A stretch of DNA of 12,394 nucleotides from Saccoglossus kowalevskii (Eukaryota; Hemichordata; Enteropneusta; Harrimaniidae). Both the position numbers and the translations under genes were made by a program. The DNA lies in contig NW_003141824.1 in NCBI RefSeq assembly GCF_000003605.2, positions 51,990 to 64,383 of the forward strand, in the 5' to 3' direction. Below the pieces are notes generated by a model. The model saw nothing but the letters and a program-made list of their open reading frames with translations, had not been told where the DNA came from and did no database searches. Shown piece after piece: positions 8,271-12,394 of the stretch (position 1 is the first letter of the stretch; each line of letters opens with the position of its first letter).

Positions 8271-8807
8271 GGAACAAATACTATTTTCTTAACTGACTAA
8301 GACTTCTGCTCTCGCGAACTACGGATGCCATCAGGGGATCAGGTGTCAGAAAAAATAACTGTACAAAAATTGAGAGTGGCAGAAACATGATGGAAAAAAA
8401 GGGTACAAGAATCATGGCAATTAATTAGCTGAGAAGCCAGACAAGTATGCATTTGGAATGCAGTGAACATATTAGGAAATTGTCCATGCATTAATATGGG
8501 ATACAGCCATAAACATGTCTGACTTTTTATTCACAAGTGAGAATTGGCTGGATGGATATAATGCATAAGTGATGAATCTGATGTAGGTAGGACGCAATAA
8601 AACAGTCACATGGGAACTATAATTGTCAGTGATTCATGCAGTATTTTTTCGAATATATTAGAAGACTGATATTTTAATTCAACACAACACCTGATCACTG
8701 GCAGTCAGTCATTTTCAACTTTGTACAGGCAGATTGTCCCAGCAGCGTGCCTCCCTTTGATGCCAAATAAAGTTCAGTTTACAATATTGAGTGTGTCATA
8801 AATGTAC

Positions 8808-9019
8808 TACTGTAGAATACTTTATTTTCGCTTGGAATTTATTTTCGCTATTTTCGCTGAAGGGATGATTCCGTGAAAGTAAAATCCAGCCAATATACTT
8901 TTTTCCCTATATTTCACATTAAACTCATCAAAAATCAGTGAAAATAAATTCCATACAAAACGCCCAAAAAGCCTTTTCAGCGAAAATTAATTCCAGCGAA
9001 AATAAAGTATTCCACAGTA
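8808..9019. repeat. TA dinucleotides flanking MITE A copy 2
   Basis: TA at 8808-8809 and TA at 9018-9019 directly abut the TIR ends (CTGTAGAATAC... and ...GTATTCCACAG). This is consistent with the TA target duplication of the Tc1/mariner superfamily. A dinucleotide match alone is weak evidence, but it coincides exactly with the inverted-repeat ends. Confidence 0.6.
8810..9017 (+). mobile_element. MITE family A, copy 2 (TA target)
   Basis: A 208 bp element with long TIRs: the left arm 8810-8849 (CTGTAGAATACTTTATTTTC and onward) and the right arm 8979-9017, read in reverse starting CTGTGGAATACTTTATTTTC, with few mismatches over about 40 bp. The motif TTTTCGCT is reiterated three times at the left end (to 8858) and again, inverted, at the right. 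The interior has no coding capacity. The whole element aligns in reverse with 223-450, lacking the palindromic segment of that copy. It is a typical non-autonomous mariner-like MITE by structure; the transposase source is not in the window. Confidence 0.9.
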
Positions 9020-9298
9020 TATAAGCTATGAGATGAATGAAGCTTTGACATTACATCAAATTGTATTAGAGGTCAATTCAGACCATATTGTTTATGTCTT
9101 ATGTTATTATATACAACATATTAGTACATGTATGAAATTGGTTATATACTCCACAGACATACTGACGCAGGATTTGAATTATTCAAATAGTGTTCTGCAA
9201 CTGGCTGCAAATGAGCATAAACATGTACATCGTGAAATCATTCAAAGAGGAGAGAGTTCATGAATAAAAATGCATATCCACCTGTTGGCAATATATAT
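9020..9298. other. Short gene-free stretch
   Basis: A 76-codon open frame from 9033 to 9263 has an unremarkable translation (MNEALTLHQIVLEVNSDH...) with no domain I recognise. It is less low-complexity than most frames here but far too short and unsupported to call. Confidence 0.4.
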
Positions 9299-9477
9299 GT
9301 TACCATGCTTCATGACCATGATGGCCAATCAGATTTGCACATTATCGGTACAGGTATTATGTTACCATGCTTCATGACCATGATGGCCAATCAGATTTGC
9401 ACATTATCGGTACAGGTATTATGTTACCATGCTTCATGACCATGATGGCCAATCAGATTTGCACATTATCGGTACAG
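9299..9477. repeat. Tandem array: three copies of a 62-bp unit
   Basis: TACCATGCTTCATGACCATG recurs at 9301, 9363 and 9425, i.e. with an exact period of 62 bases. The copies are identical as far as I can see by eye; the third stops after GGTACAG near 9477. The unit contains a CCAAT string (GGCCAATCAG) and ATCGGTACAGG. Because 62 is not a multiple of three, each copy is read in a different frame, which argues against the array being coding. Identity between copies suggests recent amplification or gene conversion. Confidence 0.95.
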
Positions 9478-9648
9478 ATAGACATATTCCTGTATCGACC
9501 TGCTGACATATTCCTAGGTTTACCTCCTCCCGAATATACCGGATTTGCGCCAATAACTTGTCAAGGGAATACGATACGCGGCAATATTCATGAATTGGTT
9601 AGTTTGCCAGGTTTGCGTTCACTATTTGACTATCTTATTGGAAGATAA
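9478..9648 (+). other. GC-richer open segment after the 62-bp array; possible exon or gene remnant
   Basis: This stretch is clearly less AT-rich than its surroundings and contains several CpGs. It stays open to a TAA at 9646-9648 in the frame that reads DIFLYRPADIFLGLPPPEYT and ends GLRSLFDYLIGR. GACATATTCCT is repeated at 9481 and 9505 (24-base period, in frame, giving DIFL twice). The upstream part of the open frame (from an ATG at 9367) is tandem-repeat sequence, so that start is not credible. I do not recognise the peptide. It may be a fragment of a gene or of an older transposon, or unrelated non-coding DNA. Confidence 0.15.
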
Positions 9649-10200
9649 CTAGGATGTTGTAGTGATTTTTAGTCACGCTTGCCATTAGTTTGGCCAGAAC
9701 ACTTTGCCTTGGTTGACAATGTGCTCTTCAGGTCACTAAAACTGTATGTCCAACTCTGTTAGGATGAACATTTGTATAATATTACAAATGCATGTATAAT
9801 GCACAGATGACATTTATTTTTTATTTTTGTATTAAACAAAAAAGAAATAGGCATGCATGAACACAAAAATAACAAATCTAAAAGTAAATGGTGTACATTT
9901 ACCAACCTGTAGATAATCCATATGTACTACCATCAATGAATGAAATTGGGTGGATAAAGATTGTTGCCATATAACTTAAATAAAAGTTTGTGAAAGTGGC
10001 CATCTGATGGCCATATCTTTGTTAGCGTACAGAACACTACGAGGATAATTTAACATTAATAGCATAGGTAATATTAGCTTACTTTATAAACCATAAAATT
10101 GTGTAGAGTATTGTGCCAAAATATGTCCTACACTAGTAACATAAGTTAAAATTTTTGATGAAAAGGCAGAGCCAGCCAATATCCGCCAGGCAGCTTAACA
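9649..10200. other. Gene-free AT-rich stretch
   Basis: No gene or RNA gene is supported. It holds a 17-base perfect palindrome at 9997-10013, listed separately. The rest is AT-rich and unremarkable up to the TTAA that starts MITE B copy 2. Confidence 0.6.
9997..10013. repeat. 17-base palindrome TGGCCATC-T-GATGGCCA
   Basis: Perfect 8-base arms around a single central T. The core GGCCATC also occurs inside both MITE B copies (as ATGGCCATCTGA in copy 1 orientation), about 190 bases away from copy 2. A relationship to that element is possible but not shown. Confidence 0.6.
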
Positions 10201-10204
10201 TTAA
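10201..10204. repeat. TTAA target-site duplication, left of MITE B copy 2
   Basis: TTAA directly abuts the element end and is matched by TTAA at 10362-10365. Confidence 0.75.
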
Positions 10205-10361
10205 ATCGAGGGAGTCATCACCTGCACATGCATCAGATGGCCATAGCATGTCATTGTTTACAAACAAGCGTCTACCCATGAGCCTTTGCATTTTTAGCGT
10301 GTGTTGTTATTGTCGCTTGGGACTCAATTCCCGCACGTGCGCAGGTGACGACTCTCTCGCT
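10205..10361 (-). mobile_element. MITE family B, copy 2 (TTAA target, inverted)
   Basis: This is the exact-length (157 bp) reverse-orientation counterpart of 6334-6490. The right end (10339-10361), read in reverse, starts AGCGAGAGAGTCGTC, and the left end starts ATCGAGGGAGTCATC. Relative to copy 1 there are 18 substitutions by hand count, 17 of them transitions, and no indels; 10 are CpG versus TpG/CpA differences distributed over both copies. A frame is open across the element in the plus direction here, matching the minus-strand frame in copy 1, but most of the CpG-type changes alter amino acids, so selection on a peptide is not indicated. Confidence 0.9.
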
Positions 10362-10365
10362 TTAA
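10362..10365. repeat. TTAA target-site duplication, right of MITE B copy 2
   Basis: Matches TTAA at 10201-10204 on the other side of the element. Confidence 0.75.
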
Positions 10366-12378
10366 GTTAAGTTTGAAGCTTGACTGTACAATGTATATGT
10401 AATACACGTAACATGTACATTGTACATGTATAGTATGTGAATAGTAGTTACAAGGTTGACAAAATCCAATTACCACACATGTCTGTGTTCATACATGTTT
10501 ACCCATAAATAAGGAAACATAATTTATTGTATTTGGTCTATTAGTGGTGCATCTCCAATTAACAAATAACCAAAACATGCATTGTATAATGTATAACAGT
10601 CTATCAAAATGTGACTTATTTTTCCTACAGACACACCTCTGTCATTTGCATTTAAGTGCATCATGCACAACTTAATAGGATATTACATCTCAGCCTAAAT
10701 TGATCTGTCTTATTGAAATATGGTATAATAAAATATTTAATATTATTATATATCAAAGCACTCAATTATTCAAATGTAATATATCTTACTATTATAAAAT
10801 ATTATTCAAAATTTGCTATAAAATCCAAACCAAGCTATAAAAGATAGTACAGCACATTTTGTGATGTTTAACAATTAGGAAATTAACATTTGCATACAGC
10901 ACGCATACATGTACTGCTCCCAAGTCCACCATTGATAGTAGGTGATAGAATAAAATAGTAGTGAAATGAGATAACACCTACAATTCCCTATAGGTATTGC
11001 TTTTCATTACAACTAAACACATAGGTGAGTAATCGTTTACTCGTTTTGCATACTCATATGGAACTGCATAGCTAATCAATCAAGGGGTTACTATGCAGTG
11101 ATGACCGTTTGAAACGCAGACAGTGATGACATTTATAAGCAATTTTGCTATTAAAAAAAATACTACTTATGCATTATGATTATGATTAGAATCCATTAAG
11201 TTGTAAATTACAGTCACCACAGGAGGTATTTTTAATAAAAACCTGTAGTTTCATTTTAGTTAAGTAAGTGTTCTTCTGGAACTTTATGACTTTGTTTTTT
11301 TTTTTTGTAAAAATAGAAGTGTGAATTGATGTTAGCAATCTGACATTAAATTTACCATTGAAATGGAATCTAGTCAAATTATAGTATATAATTAAAAGAA
11401 ATAAGTCTAATTGAATAATATTATTTAGTGAAAATAAAACAAAGCCTGGGGACTGCAATAAATGTAATTTACATATGTATGTACATACTGAAGAGCCATC
11501 AGAAATTAATATTGGTCGATACATGTATGTTATTTCAGACTAATTTCAGACAATATTTCTTGTGGCAACCATAATATAAATTGTGATTATAATCTATATT
11601 TTTTTAACTTGCATTACATCTAAATGGCCAACACAGCAATTTAGAAACTGTTGAAAACTGTATTCAGATTAAAAATCATAATGTCTTAGTGTTAATACCG
11701 GTAATACATTTGTATAATCTTTTGATCTGATACAGGAAGTATGTCTGCATTCCAGACAACTTATATTTTAATATTCACATTTAGTGAAAATTCTCTCAGA
11801 AGATATTTGAATGAAATAAATTGAGAATTATTTTCAATGTAGGTTGACATTTAGTATAGATAACACTTGGGATAGTAATCACCATAACAATGTAAATGTA
11901 ATGTCAATTCTATAAATAGCATCAATGACCCTTAAACTCTGTGTTTTGATGGGGAACAATATTATCTACCTTCAATTTTATTTTAATATAATTATATTTT
12001 TTCTACATTATGTCTTTCAACTACAGTGAACATTATTGCTGTAAAAATGTGTAATATGGCAAAAATAATTTTTATTGAAACTGTAATCCAGTGTCAATTC
12101 TTGGTACATTAACAAAATGAAGAAAATTTCTTCCTGTAATTTCTTAGAAACCACATATGAATGAAAAACTGAGGTCCAGATACTTGAATATATTATGAGT
12201 TCAAAATAAGACATCAATAAGACAAACTGGTGAATATTTATATAAAATATTTGAAATCAGAAATAACAATAACTGAAATTTTACTTTTAGTATATGTATT
12301 GTATTTTAGCACTAACAGTTTATTGCTGTCAACCAATGGAAATTATTTCTAATGATGCAATAAATGTATTATTATCAT
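10366..12378. other. Gene-free AT-rich stretch
   Basis: About 2 kb with no supportable gene. The longest open frame (112 codons, minus strand, 11186-11524) passes through a poly-T tract that yields TKKKNK and is Ile/Leu/Phe-rich throughout, so I treat it as chance. Other items are the palindrome at 10411-10429, a strongly AT-rich patch at about 10720-10830, a good acceptor-like CTTATTTTTCCTACAG ending near 10630 without a donor, a donor-like ATAG|GTGAGTAA near 11025 without an acceptor, a T run near 11295-11306, and TACCGGTA at 11696-11703. Confidence 0.6.
10411..10429. repeat. Near-palindrome ACATGTACA-T-TGTACATGT
   Basis: Nine-base perfect arms around a single T. ACATGTA-type strings are scattered through the window (for example near 1053, 3458, 9125, 9223, 10907 and 11521), so this is a local doubling of a common host motif. 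Confidence 0.6.
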
Positions 12379-12394
12379 TTATTATTATTATTAT
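12368..12394. repeat. ATT trinucleotide microsatellite at window edge
   Basis: ATTATTATC-ATTT followed by uninterrupted TTATTATTATTATTAT to the last base. The array is cut by the end of the window, so its full length is unknown. Confidence 0.85.

Larger units (their letters stand above)
7488..8809. other. Gene-free AT-rich stretch
   Basis: About 1.3 kb without a supportable gene. It includes the X-box palindrome at 7873-7887, a very AT-rich block at about 8030-8270, and two less AT-biased patches (about 8300-8350 with CTCGCGAAC, and about 8690-8770 with an AATAAA at its end). The patches are too short to interpret. Confidence 0.6.

Noticed and set aside
9299-9477. CRISPR-like repeat array
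   Set aside because: The 62 bp units are contiguous with no unique spacers and the sequence is eukaryotic in character; it is a minisatellite.
6310-10370. Two predicted short peptides (minus strand 6310-6537, plus strand 10155-10370) share strings such as ESSPAHASDGHS and SLFTNK, suggesting a conserved small protein family.
   Set aside because: The shared part is exactly the MITE B element read in the same direction. The frame happens to be open across 157 bp, but the differences between copies often change residues (for example HCLG versus CRLG, SRMC versus SRTC) and follow CpG decay, not coding constraint.
10616-10631. Acceptor-like TTTTTCCTACAG followed by possible exon
   Set aside because: No GT donor of reasonable quality follows, and the downstream sequence is not coding-like.
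11186-11524. 112-codon minus-strand open frame
   Set aside because: Low-complexity Ile/Leu/Phe/Lys translation that includes a homopolymer-derived TKKKNK; no domain, and consistent with chance in AT-rich DNA.
1-12394. tRNA or other structured RNA genes
   Set aside because: I looked for B-box strings of the GGTTCGAATCC type with matching A boxes and found none; the hairpins seen are short and isolated.
1-12394. A bacterial or phage system such as a defence island
   Set aside because: No long open frames, no ribosome binding sites and no operon spacing; repeats, TA/TTAA MITEs and splice-like sites point to a eukaryotic nuclear genome.

Overview
The window looks like non-coding DNA from an animal nuclear genome, either intergenic or from a long intron. 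It is strongly AT-rich (about 30% GC by eye). All reading frames are short and broken, with no bacterial-style gene packing or ribosome binding sites. It carries microsatellites, short inverted-repeat transposons and TACATGTA/TACCGGTA-type motifs. The style fits a marine invertebrate such as a sponge or mollusc. I lean slightly towards a demosponge, because two copies of one transposon differ mainly at CpG sites, as expected in a heavily methylated genome. That taxonomic guess is an inference with low confidence.

I find no protein-coding gene, tRNA, rRNA or CRISPR array that I can defend, and no multi-gene system. The real content is repeats. Family A is a roughly 210-230 bp element with about 40 bp terminal inverted repeats (TIRs) and a TA target. 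It has two copies in opposite orientation, at 223-450 and 8810-9017. Family B is a 157 bp element with 23 bp TIRs flanked by TTAA (piggyBac-like target). It has two copies in opposite orientation and of identical length, at 6334-6490 and 10205-10361. A third, fold-back element lies at 3303-3441. Two tandem arrays are present: a 60 bp unit built around (ATTC)7 at 7303-7487, and three near-perfect 62 bp units at 9299-9477.

Layout: 1-450 holds AT-rich sequence and A copy 1. From 451 to 3302 is mostly featureless, with one splice-site-bounded candidate micro-exon (1910-1941), a hairpin (2344-2376) and a slightly GC-richer open segment (3069-3274). The fold-back element follows. From 3442 to 6329 is AT-rich with an X-box-like palindrome. 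B copy 1 is followed by a GC-richer stretch with a hairpin (6753-6776). Next come the 60 bp array, a perfect X-box palindrome (7873-7887), a very AT-rich block (about 8030-8270) and A copy 2. Then come the 62 bp array with an adjoining GC-richer open segment (9478-9648), B copy 2, and AT-rich DNA running into an ATT microsatellite at the right edge.

The most informative observation is the mutational pattern between the two B copies: by hand count, 17 of 18 differences are transitions and 10 are CpG to TpG/CpA. This records methylation-driven decay in the host.
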